A stretch of DNA of 5,844 nt from Chryseobacterium gleum. GTDB lineage: Bacteria > Bacteroidota > Bacteroidia > Flavobacteriales_D > Crocinitomicaceae. The notes beneath the pieces are model-generated. The model searched no databases. It was not told where the DNA came from and saw only the letters and a list, made by a program, of their open reading frames with translations. Of this stretch, positions 1 to 5,844 are shown piece by piece; the stretch's first letter is position 1, and every line of letters begins with the position of its first letter. The DNA is taken from NCBI GenBank assembly GCA_943326315.2, contig CALPSU020000173.1, forward strand, positions 1 through 5,844, written 5' to 3'. The position numbers and the translations under genes are program-made.

Positions 1-31
1 AAATACTTAATATTTGAAGTCTATTCGATAA

Positions 32-48
32 ATACCTTTACAAGGTAT
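32..48. repeat. Small perfect hairpin downstream of the photolyase gene
   Basis: ATACCTT and AAGGTAT form a 7-bp perfect stem around a 3-nt loop (TAC). It lies about 100 bp past the photolyase stop codon on the minus strand. No run of T follows the stem on either strand, so it is not a classical intrinsic terminator. It could help end or stabilise the photolyase transcript, or be chance in AT-rich DNA. The rest of 1-150 shows no open frame longer than a few codons and nothing else I can name. Confidence 0.3.
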
Positions 49-150
49 GCATAGTATATTGGAAATAATATGATGAATATTACCTTTTTAGATGATTAAT
101 TAGTTTAGGCCGCGTTTAAATATTTAAAAGTTAAAATATAATTATAGAAG

Positions 151-1476
151 TTACTCAAGCAATGATTTTTTAAATACCTCAAGAGCTCTTTTTCTTGCGA
201 AATCGTGCTCAACCATAGGTGGTAAATAATCCGTGCTAAAATTTGTAATCCATTTTTTTATATATAACATATCAGGATCAAATTTTTTGGTTTGTTCTGT
301 AGGATTGAAAATTCTAAAATAGGGAGCTGAATCACTTCCGCAACCTGCTACCCATTGCCAATTACCGTTGTTAGAAGAAAGTTCATAATCTGAAAGCTTC
401 TCCGCAAAATAAGCCTCACCCCATCTCCAGTCTATTAGTAAATGTTTTGTAAGGAAACTTGCAACAATCATCCGAACTCTATTATGCATAAATCCTGTTT
501 CATTCAACTCTCGCATCCCAGCATCAACAATCGGATAACCTGTTTCTCCATCACACCATTTTTTAAATTCAGATTCATTATTCCGCCATTGAATACTTTC
601 ATATTTCTTTTTGAAGCTTCTATCTACAACATAAGGAAAATGAAAAAGAATCATCATAAAAAAATCTCTCCAGATTAATTCATTCAACCATTGTTCGTTT
701 AATTTAAGTGCTTTGGATGTAATTTCTCTGATGCTAAGGGTTCCAAAACGTAAGTGAATGCTCAGATTACTTGTGCCAATTAATGCCGGAAAATTTCTAG
801 TATTGTGGTAATTACTTATTGTTTCTTCGTTTATTTCAGTATTTGGTATTTCGGAATTTGTTTCATTAAATCCTATTTCTGTCAATGAAGGAAAATGAAA
901 AGGTTTTGTTTTAAATAAATTTGATAATAACGAATTTGAATTATAAATATTAATTCCTTCAGTGCTTAATTTTTGTTTCCATATTTTTGAATATGGTGTG
1001 AATACGCTATATGGAGTTCCATCTAATTTCATTACTTCATTTTTTTCAAAAACCACTTGATCCTTAAATGAATTAAATGAAATATTTTTAGTGTTTAACC
1101 ATTCCTTAATTTTTAAATCTCTTTCTATTGCATAAGGTTCGTAATCATGATTTGTAAAAACTTTCTTTACTTGGTATGTTTCAAGAATTGTTTTAAAGGC
1201 ATCCAATGGTTCATCGTATAATACCAATAATGATGAACTTTGAATACTCAATTGAGTGGCTAAATTTTTTAAAATTTGGTGAATAAAGGAAACTCGTTTA
1301 TCTTTTTTTTCAGCCAGATCTTTTAAAATTATTTTATCAAAGATAAAAACAGGTAACACTTCATTCGAATCTTTCAACGCTTCATAAAGTCCGTGATTGT
1401 CTTGCAAACGCAAATCTCTTCTAAACCAAAATACCGAAACAGGATTTAAATTATTTTTACTCTCTAATTGTTGCAT
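151..1476 (-). CDS. phrB: Deoxyribodipyrimidine photolyase (cryptochrome/photolyase family)
   Basis: Predicted FAD-dependent DNA repair enzyme that uses blue light to split UV-induced cyclobutane pyrimidine dimers; cytosolic and DNA-binding. The 441 residues match the usual length of class I bacterial photolyases. Visible landmarks are the N-terminal Rossmann-like antenna domain opening with FWFRRDLRLQDNHGL (residues 16-30), the segment TSNLSIHLRFGTLSIREI (235-252), ELIWRDFF (266-273), and the FAD-binding helical domain with KWCDGETGYPIVDAGMREL (306-324) and TGFMHNRVRM (327-336). Aligned by eye with the E. coli enzyme, the electron-transfer tryptophan triad is W307, W350 and W373. The asparagine near flavin N5 is N369, in the NNG before WQW; Asn there fits a photolyase rather than a plant or insect cryptochrome. 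The ATG at 1476 has an A-rich leader and no Shine-Dalgarno box, usual for Bacteroidota. The NRSEA-repeat gene lies 109 bp upstream on the same strand. The family is secure; CPD rather than another specificity is inferred from motifs. Confidence 0.95.
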   Translation of the reverse strand: MQQLESKNNLNPVSVFWFRRDLRLQDNHGLYEALKDSNEVLPVFIFDKIILKDLAEKKDKRVSFIHQILKNLATQLSIQSSSLLVLYDEPLDAFKTILETYQVKKVFTNHDYEPYAIERDLKIKEWLNTKNISFNSFKDQVVFEKNEVMKLDGTPYSVFTPYSKIWKQKLSTEGINIYNSNSLLSNLFKTKPFHFPSLTEIGFNETNSEIPNTEINEETISNYHNTRNFPALIGTSNLSIHLRFGTLSIREITSKALKLNEQWLNELIWRDFFMMILFHFPYVVDRSFKKKYESIQWRNNESEFKKWCDGETGYPIVDAGMRELNETGFMHNRVRMIVASFLTKHLLIDWRWGEAYFAEKLSDYELSSNNGNWQWVAGCGSDSAPYFRIFNPTEQTKKFDPDMLYIKKWITNFSTDYLPPMVEHDFARKRALEVFKKSLLE

Positions 1477-1534
1477 TGTTTTAATTTTTGAAATGATTAC
1501 TCTAGCATTTACGGATTTTAGAAGTGTAGTTATT

Positions 1535-1548
1535 TTTAAGTACTTAAA
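1535..1548. repeat. 14-bp perfect palindrome upstream of the photolyase gene
   Basis: TTTAAGTACTTAAA is a perfect 14-bp inverted repeat with no spacer, centred about 65 bp upstream of the photolyase start and about 45 bp past the stop of the preceding gene. Its position would suit an operator for photolyase, but no regulator can be named and short AT palindromes arise easily by chance here. I found no good match to the Bacteroidota promoter pattern TAnnTTTG in this gap. Confidence 0.3.
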
Positions 1549-1585
1549 TTTACTACTCTTTTTTACTTTTTAAATTTCGATCTTT

Positions 1586-1894
1586 TTATTTAGGTCCAGC
1601 TTCAGATCTATTTTTGGTAATGTATATTTTTAAGTCAGCTTCAGATCTGTTTTTTGTAAAATAAATTTTCCAGTCTGCCTCAGATCTATTTTTTGTCCAA
1701 TACCACATGCCGGAATATGGTTTAGCTTCTGATCTATTAGTGGTTTCATAAACTAACATATTTGCTTCAGATCTATTTGTTGTTACAAATATTTTTTTAT
1801 CTGCTTCGGATCTATTTGAAGTTTGGTAAACTTTTTGCGCTTTCGCAAATCCAAATGTTAGTAACATCGTTGTTAAAATTAATAAATTTTTCAT
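1586..1894 (-). CDS. Small secreted NRSEA-repeat protein, DUF6150 / 7(1) septoil-knot type
   Basis: 102 residues. A signal peptide (residues 1-19) with a hydrophobic core and an AKA|Q cleavage site predicts export to the periplasm or beyond. The mature part is almost wholly repetitive: NRSEA recurs six times, starting at residues 27, 40, 53, 69, 82 and 95. The period is 13 residues except for one 16-residue unit after the third copy, where the insert reads PYSGMWYWTK. Each linker carries a short beta-type stretch such as KIFVTT, KIYFTK or KIYITK, and the last copy ends SEAG. This layout, with AD after each repeat, one longer Trp-containing central unit and a Gly-terminated last copy, resembles from memory the Bacteroidota family named DUF6150 or 7(1) septoil-knot domain, whose fold is predicted to be a 7_1 knot. 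No biochemical function is known to me. The ATG at 1894 has an A-rich leader (AAACA). It diverges from the C10 protease gene and lies upstream of photolyase. The exported repeat protein is directly visible; the family name is by pattern and less certain. Confidence 0.75.
   Translation of the reverse strand: MKNLLILTTMLLTFGFAKAQKVYQTSNRSEADKKIFVTTNRSEANMLVYETTNRSEAKPYSGMWYWTKNRSEADWKIYFTKNRSEADLKIYITKNRSEAGPK
1599..1817 (-). repeat. Six in-frame 15-nt repeats encoding NRSEA
   Basis: The consensus AAATAGATCTGAAGC (minus strand) occurs at 1803-1817, 1764-1778, 1725-1739, 1677-1691, 1638-1652 and 1599-1613. Spacing is 39 bp throughout except 48 bp between the copies at 1677 and 1725. Copies differ from the consensus at no more than one or two positions, whereas the 24-33 bp between them diverge freely. 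Five of the six keep AGATCTGA exactly or with one change, so the same codons are reused for Arg, Ser and Glu. Confidence 0.9.
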
Positions 1895-2237
1895 TGTTTC
1901 ATTTTTAAATTTTCGTTTTTATACTCTTCTCATTTTTTAGAATTCTAGATGCTTTTTACTTGTGTTGAAATTCAGAAATGAAAGTTAAGTTATTCTGATA
2001 ATCTTTTATTTTTTTTACTGTTTTAAAAGTAACGAAAATTCATTTTAAATTTTAAATATACCTAAAATTGCTCTTAATCTTTCTAAAAAGTATTATTAAG
2101 AAAGAATTAATTAGGAGTAACAAATACACTTTATTTAATTTAAATATTTCATTTTTACATTAATATGTTAGTTATTCAACTATATTTTTTTTATTAAATT
2201 AAATAGTAATACATTTACGTAAATTTATATTTTGTTT
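1895..2237. promoter_or_regulatory. Divergent intergenic region, presumed promoters for both flanking genes
   Basis: This 343-bp, very AT-rich stretch separates two divergently oriented genes and must hold their transcription starts if both are expressed on their own. I found no exact TAnnTTTG -7 box with a matching -33 TTG on either strand. The nearest candidate, TGTATTTG on the minus strand near 2122-2129, has one mismatch and no good -33 partner. The visible structure is the 12-bp palindrome at 2213-2224 and a loose inverted repeat, CTTTCT at 2079-2084 with AGAAAG at 2099-2104. I see no convincing small gene or RNA gene here. Confidence 0.4.
2213..2224. repeat. 12-bp palindrome just upstream of the C10 protease start
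   Basis: ATTTACGTAAAT is a perfect inverted repeat ending 13 bp before the protease ATG. With its central ACGT it is less trivially AT-only than the surroundings. Its position, overlapping the likely 5' leader or core promoter, would suit a dimeric repressor site, but no cognate regulator is visible and it may be chance. Confidence 0.3.
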
Positions 2238-5051
2238 ATGAAATTTACGACTTTCCTATTTTCATTTTTTTGTTTTTCCATTACTTTATTTTCAAAACCA
2301 GTTGATTCTAATACAGCAAATTTAATTGCAAATAGTTTTTTGAAAAACAAGATTCAAAAACTTAAAAAAAGTGCTTTAAATATAGAGTTACATCATATTT
2401 CAGTTGAATCAAATCAACTAAATCTTGAAAAAACAACAATTAATTTATTTTATATATTTAATTTTTTAAATTCAGATGGGTTCATAATTATCGCTGCCGA
2501 TGATCGTGTAAATCCTATTTTGGGTTATTCTTTAGAAAAAGATTTTGATATTTCAAAAGCACCTCAATCTGTAATTTCTTGGTTAAATAGATGTAATGAA
2601 CAAATATTAAAAGTTATTTCCGATGATAATTCTCCAATTCATCCAGAATGGGAAACTATAAAAGCGGGTAAAAAACTTCTTAAAAGTCTAAATCAACAAG
2701 TATTACCATTGCTAAAAACAAATTGGGATCAATATCCTTTTTATAATGATTCGTGTCCTAAAGACCCAGTTTCAAAATCTCTTTCAGTAACAGGTTGTGT
2801 TGCAACAGCAATGGCTCAAACTTTAAAATTTTGGAATTATCCTCCACAAGCTCTTGGAAGTAATCAATATCGTTTACCAGGATTTGGAATGTTAAAAGCT
2901 GATTTTAGTAAATCGAAATATAATTGGCCAAATATGGCAAATACAATTAATTCCTCAAATCCTGCCATTGCTTTATTAATGAAAGATTGCGGTTTGGCGG
3001 TGAATATGCAATATAGTTCAATTGGAAGTGGTGCTTGGGTTTCAGGCAGAACTGCACCAACAGCTGAATATGCTTTAATTAATAATTTTGGATATTCAAA
3101 TTCGATGACCTCAAAATTGAAGGACTCATATACTGATGCAGCTTGGATTTCTTTATTAAAAGCTGAATTTGATTCTTCTAGAGTAGTAATCTATTACGGT
3201 TATACAAGTGATTTACTATCTGGACATTGTTTTGTTGCTGATGGATATGATGTAAATAATTTTATTCACATTAATTGGGGATGGGGAGGTTATGCTAATG
3301 GATACTTTAATGTAAGTGCTTTAACTCCAAATACATCTTATAATTTTTCGACACAAGATGGGGCTATTTTTGGAATTAAACCTGCTACTTGTTCAGATGG
3401 ATTAATCGGAAATTCGGAAATTTGTTTAGGAAGTACTTCTAATTTGAAATCTGCTATAACAGGTGGTAATTGGATTTCTTCAGACCCTCAAACCGCCAAT
3501 GTTGCAAGTGATGGGATTGTTACAGCTTATAAAATAGGAGAAGTTACAATCACGTATAACTTACCTGTAGCATCTACTTGTTTGAACAATACGTCGTTTT
3601 CTAAATTAATTAAAATCGTCGGTGCTCCTATAAAGCCATTATTAATTTTGGGTGATTCTACTCTTTGTCAATTTGAAACAAAACAATATTCAGTTGGTAA
3701 TTCCATATATGGTAATTGGTCAAGTTTTGATACTAAAATAAATGTTTTTAGTGATGGTAGGGTACAAGGAATTTCTGCTGGAAAATCCAAGTTAACCTAT
3801 AATTATGGTAATGTTTGTTATTACGATACGATTAATAAATGGATTAATGTTAAAGCAACTCCTACATTAGCTTTAATTAAAGGTTTAGATTCTTTATGTG
3901 TAAATTCTACTTCACAATATACAAATTCTGTTACTGGAGGTATTTGGTCAATTCTAGATATCAATAGTTCAATTTCAACTTCTGGTCTTTTGAAAGGATT
4001 AGTTGGAGGTAAAACGACAGTAGTGTATTCTAAAAAAGGAACTAATGGTTGTACCGGAAAAGTAAGTAAAACAATTAAAATTAAAACAATTCCAAACCCA
4101 ATAATTCAAGGACCAGATTCTTTATGTCTTAATTCAACAACTCTTTATAACGCTTCATTACCTAATGGGACGTGGTCTGTTTTAAATAGTAATTTAACAA
4201 ATACAAATGGTAATATCTTTGCAAAAACAGTAGGTTCAAGTGGAGTAAAATATGCATTAACTGTAAATGGATGTTCGAATACAGTTGTCAAAAATATTAT
4301 TATCAAAGCTTTACCGTCTATTGGGATTATTTCAGGTCCAACTTCGTTTTGTGGTGCTTCAACAGCAGCTTTTACTGCCTCTGTAAAAGGAGGTATTTGG
4401 AATATTAGTAACACTCCTATTTTTGGGATTTCTCAAAGTGGTACAATAACTTCTAATAATACAGTTAATAGTTCGGCCGTAATCACCTATACTACTTATG
4501 CCAAAAATTGCTCAAATTCTATAAGTAAAACAATAACAGTAGTAGCGATACCAAACGCTTCAATTACTGGAAAAGACGTACTAATTGAAAAACAACAATT
4601 TGCTTTTACATCTTCTTCTACAGGGGGTGTTTGGTCTGTATCGGATAATCATTTAACAATTACTTCGACAGGACTGGTTACAGCTGTTTCAGCCAATTCA
4701 GGAATTGGTACATCTGTTAAATATACTCTTACAGGAACGGGTGTTTGCGCTGGGAAAAAATCAATTGCGATAAAAAATGTAAGTGTATTGCCAATAAATC
4801 AGGTAATTGTTTCGAATATTGCTACTTTAAATATTTATCCAAATCCCACTTCTGGAATTATAAATGTTGGAAATGCAAGCAATGTGTCTAGAATTGTTTT
4901 GTTAGATTTATCAGGAAGAGTTTTACAGGATGATAAAATAGATACATTTACAAATAGTGTTGATTATTCTAATTTTAATAGTGGAAATTATTTTCTTTTG
5001 GTTACATCAGAAGATAATTCTATTTTGAGTATTCCTATTGCTATTCAGTAA
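2238..5051 (+). CDS. Secreted C10-family (streptopain-like) cysteine protease with Ig-like repeats and T9SS sorting domain
   Basis: Predicted cysteine endopeptidase, exported by Sec and then carried across the outer membrane by the type IX system. Numbering is from the ATG at 2238 (937 residues); an in-frame TTG two codons earlier (2232) is a less likely start because the signal peptide begins properly at MKFTT. Order of parts: signal peptide, about 1-19; Spi-like inhibitory propeptide, about 25-130, with SDGFIIIAADDRVNPILGYS at 79-98; papain-like C10 catalytic domain, about 152-382; six Ig-like repeats, about 386-852; T9SS type A sorting domain, about 860-937, with the hallmark LNIYPNPTSG at 864-873 and LLDLSGRVL at 888-896. 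Catalytic Cys187 lies in VTGCVATAMAQ and His330 in GHCFVADGYD; NWGWGG at 346-351 matches the active-site Asn/Trp segment of streptopain. The propeptide probably keeps the enzyme inactive until it leaves the cell, as is known for this family. The natural substrate is unknown. The 3' end overlaps an opposing gene by 45 bp. Confidence 0.93.
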   Translation: MKFTTFLFSFFCFSITLFSKPVDSNTANLIANSFLKNKIQKLKKSALNIELHHISVESNQLNLEKTTINLFYIFNFLNSDGFIIIAADDRVNPILGYSLEKDFDISKAPQSVISWLNRCNEQILKVISDDNSPIHPEWETIKAGKKLLKSLNQQVLPLLKTNWDQYPFYNDSCPKDPVSKSLSVTGCVATAMAQTLKFWNYPPQALGSNQYRLPGFGMLKADFSKSKYNWPNMANTINSSNPAIALLMKDCGLAVNMQYSSIGSGAWVSGRTAPTAEYALINNFGYSNSMTSKLKDSYTDAAWISLLKAEFDSSRVVIYYGYTSDLLSGHCFVADGYDVNNFIHINWGWGGYANGYFNVSALTPNTSYNFSTQDGAIFGIKPATCSDGLIGNSEICLGSTSNLKSAITGGNWISSDPQTANVASDGIVTAYKIGEVTITYNLPVASTCLNNTSFSKLIKIVGAPIKPLLILGDSTLCQFETKQYSVGNSIYGNWSSFDTKINVFSDGRVQGISAGKSKLTYNYGNVCYYDTINKWINVKATPTLALIKGLDSLCVNSTSQYTNSVTGGIWSILDINSSISTSGLLKGLVGGKTTVVYSKKGTNGCTGKVSKTIKIKTIPNPIIQGPDSLCLNSTTLYNASLPNGTWSVLNSNLTNTNGNIFAKTVGSSGVKYALTVNGCSNTVVKNIIIKALPSIGIISGPTSFCGASTAAFTASVKGGIWNISNTPIFGISQSGTITSNNTVNSSAVITYTTYAKNCSNSISKTITVVAIPNASITGKDVLIEKQQFAFTSSSTGGVWSVSDNHLTITSTGLVTAVSANSGIGTSVKYTLTGTGVCAGKKSIAIKNVSVLPINQVIVSNIATLNIYPNPTSGIINVGNASNVSRIVLLDLSGRVLQDDKIDTFTNSVDYSNFNSGNYFLLVTSEDNSILSIPIAIQ
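3393..4793 (+). repeat. Six tandem Ig-like domain repeats in the C10 protease
   Basis: Residues 386-852 break into six units of about 75-80 residues starting near 386, 465, 542, 620, 694 and 773. Each follows a pattern of a G-D/P-S-x-C start, a central GG-x-W-S/N turn, then T-x-G-x-V and a V-x-Y-x strand, ending in a K-x-I-x-I strand. Units 1 to 5 each carry two cysteines 49-53 residues apart (396/448, 477/527, 554/605, 630/679, 705/758), a spacing that suits one disulfide per domain. Unit 6 keeps only C837. Units 3 and 4 share the DNA string AGATTCTTTATGT (3887-3899 and 4115-4127), hinting at a fairly recent duplication. Their role is probably as a spacer or binding stalk between catalytic domain and surface anchor. 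Confidence 0.8.
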
Positions 5052-5550
5052 TTTATAAAGGTCTTTAAATCCAAAGAATAAGCATAAAATTGACAATACG
5101 GGAAGTAAATAAGCAATTACCCAATTTCTATTTTCTATTCCTTCGTTTGCTAATTTAAAATCCTCTCCATTAAGATTAAGTGATAATGTTTGAACCGTTT
5201 TATTTGTCATTAATTTATTAATGTCAGACTTTTCGATAGTTATTGTTATTCTGTTCGAAGAATTAAGAGTATTCTTCGCTTCATCACTATCCAATGAAGT
5301 TTCTTGAAAGTTACACTTGTATTTCTTTAAGGTGAAATAAAAACATTGCTCTGAATTTCCCTTTCCCGTTTTCGTACAATCATCAAACCAATAATCAGAA
5401 ATTGTGTCGTTTATAGTAATTGTATCCGAAATGGAAATTATTTTTTTAGAATTTAGAAAATAAAAACCAATTAATAACCCAAAAACTATAAAAATAGAAG
5501 AGTTAAATATTCGTTCAGTTTTAGTTTTAGTTTTAGTTTTCTTTTTTCAT
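5007..5550 (-). CDS. Two-helix membrane protein of unknown function, start out of frame by one base
   Basis: An open frame runs on the minus strand from just after a TGA at 5549-5547 down to the stop at 5007-5009. It has no ATG, GTG or TTG until a TTG at 5294. The only good start nearby is the ATG at 5550 behind a GGAGG box, but in its own frame this reads MKKEN and stops. Removing one A from the A6 run at 5542-5547 joins the two and gives a 180-residue protein. That protein has a basic N-terminus (MKKKTKTKTKTER), a first helix at about 15-32 (IFIVFGLLIGFYFL), a 110-residue loop predicted outside the cytoplasm with C58, C69 and C79, a second helix at about 143-162 (WVIAYLLPVLSILCLFFGF) and a short basic tail. 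I recognise no family. The break may be a sequencing error, a real mutation, or phase variation. The upstream partial gene ends 45 bp before the ATG, so the two are probably co-transcribed. Confidence 0.65.
5517..5547 (-). repeat. Four AAAACT hexamers plus an A6 run next to a start codon
   Basis: On the plus strand AGTTTT is repeated four times without interruption (5517-5540), followed by C and six T (5542-5547) that abut the start codon. On the minus strand this reads A6, G, then (AAAACT)x4, encoding alternating Lys-Thr in the long frame. Hexamer gain or loss would lengthen or shorten the Lys-Thr tail without changing frame; a change in the A6 run would change frame. Confidence 0.85.
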
Positions 5551-5555
5551 TTAAT

Positions 5556-5560
5556 CCTCC
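5556..5560 (-). promoter_or_regulatory. Shine-Dalgarno box GGAGG for the membrane-protein gene
   Basis: GGAGG lies 5 nt before the ATG at 5550. It is the only strong Shine-Dalgarno site next to a start codon in the window; the other three starts have A- or T-rich leaders. It decides the start codon despite that ATG being out of frame with the long downstream reading frame. Confidence 0.6.
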
Positions 5561-5595
5561 AATTAATTATTTTCGATGTTAAATATTTATCGAAT

Positions 5596-5844
5596 TCACC
5601 TATCTTTGATTTCACTTAAAACTATGTTTATTTTCTCCAATCTTTTAATTCGTTCTGGTGAATAGGTCATACTATTTCTATTTAAGTACTCATATATTGT
5701 TAAGCTTTTTTCTAAAATATTTATTCTGTTTTCTGAAACGTGGTCATGACCTAAAACGAATAGAATTTCAGCTATTTTCTCTAAATGTTCACTATTAAAT
5801 TTCTTTTCTTCTTTGAGAAATGTTACAAACTTATCATTATTTAA
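5596..5844 (-). CDS. 3' end of an unknown helical protein, cut by the window edge
   Basis: A minus-strand frame is open from the window edge to a TGA at 5596-5598, giving the last 82 residues of a protein whose start lies outside. No usable start codon appears in the first part, and the first in-frame ATG is deep inside, so this is a truncated view rather than a small gene. The sequence is charged and predicted helical, with stretches such as EHLEKIAEILFVLG, ILEKSLTIYEYLNR and ERIKRLEKINIVLSEIKDR. The amphipathic helices with a KSLTIYEYL-type turn recall the end of a tetratricopeptide-like (TPR) helical repeat protein, but this is too little to assign a family. It ends 45 bp before the GGAGG-led ATG of the membrane-protein gene, which suggests one operon. 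Confidence 0.6.
   Translation of the reverse strand, partial: LNNDKFVTFLKEEKKFNSEHLEKIAEILFVLGHDHVSENRINILEKSLTIYEYLNRNSMTYSPERIKRLEKINIVLSEIKDR

Noticed and set aside
1..54. Plus-strand frame open from the left edge to a TAG at 52-54
   Set aside because: Seventeen codons are too few to call the end of a gene, and no motif is visible.
442..678. Plus-strand open frame of 78 codons
   Set aside because: It lies wholly inside the photolyase gene on the opposite strand, has no recognisable motif and is explained as a shadow of the conserved FAD-binding region.
1599..1817. CRISPR array, because of regularly spaced short repeats
   Set aside because: The repeats are only about 15 nt, keep a 39-bp period in frame with a coding sequence, and encode NRSEA after a good signal peptide.
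1892..1900. Tiny ATG-AAA-CAA-TGA upstream frame overlapping the start of the knot-type gene
   Set aside because: Three codons in an A-rich leader are easily chance; there is no ribosome site or other sign of coupling.
4145..4414. Minus-strand open frame of 89 codons
   Set aside because: It lies inside the Ig-like repeats of the C10 protease, which form a clear repeated protein pattern on the plus strand; nothing supports the antisense frame.
5051..5070. Possible terminator hairpin after the protease stop
   Set aside because: The stem is AT-rich, needs a bulge, lacks a T-run and lies within the opposing coding sequence.
5007..5294. Treating the TTG at 5294 as the start of a 95-residue protein
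   Set aside because: The same frame stays open for about 85 further codons upstream, including a membrane helix and a Lys-Thr tail that meets a GGAGG-led ATG, so the TTG is an internal leucine codon.

Overview
The window is strongly AT-rich DNA that fits a member of the phylum Bacteroidota, probably of flavobacterial type. The best evidence is a C-terminal type A sorting domain of the type IX secretion system (T9SS), which is essentially confined to that phylum, on a large secreted C10-family cysteine protease. A small secreted repeat protein of the DUF6150 / 7(1) septoil-knot type and starts preceded by A-rich leaders rather than Shine-Dalgarno boxes agree with this.

Layout. Positions 1-150 are non-coding and hold one small perfect hairpin. 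A complete photolyase gene lies at 1476-151 on the minus strand. Upstream of it, after a 109-bp gap that holds a 14-bp palindrome, is a minus-strand gene (1894-1586) for a 102-residue exported protein built from six NRSEA repeats. A 343-bp AT-rich divergent intergenic region (1895-2237) separates this from the plus-strand C10 protease (2238-5051; signal peptide, Spi-like propeptide, papain-like catalytic domain, six Ig-like repeats, T9SS sorting domain). The protease gene runs tail-to-tail into a minus-strand gene and overlaps it by 45 bp.

The right end holds two minus-strand genes that a start-codon-based gene search would miss or cut short. One (5550-5007) encodes a membrane protein with two predicted helices. 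Its only good start, an ATG behind a GGAGG box, is one base out of frame with a continuous 180-codon reading frame, and the mismatch sits at an A6 run next to four AAAACT hexamers. The other (5844-5596) is the 3' end of a gene entering from outside the window; it is 82 codons, predicted helical, and ends 45 bp before that ATG, so the two probably form an operon.

Functionally the genes look like a mix of housekeeping and surface functions: light-driven DNA repair, a small exported (possibly knotted) protein of unknown role, a secreted or surface-attached protease, and an unknown two-gene membrane unit. I see no CRISPR array, tRNA, rRNA or insertion sequence. The two points most worth following up are the knot-type repeat protein and the out-of-frame membrane gene with its simple-sequence tract.
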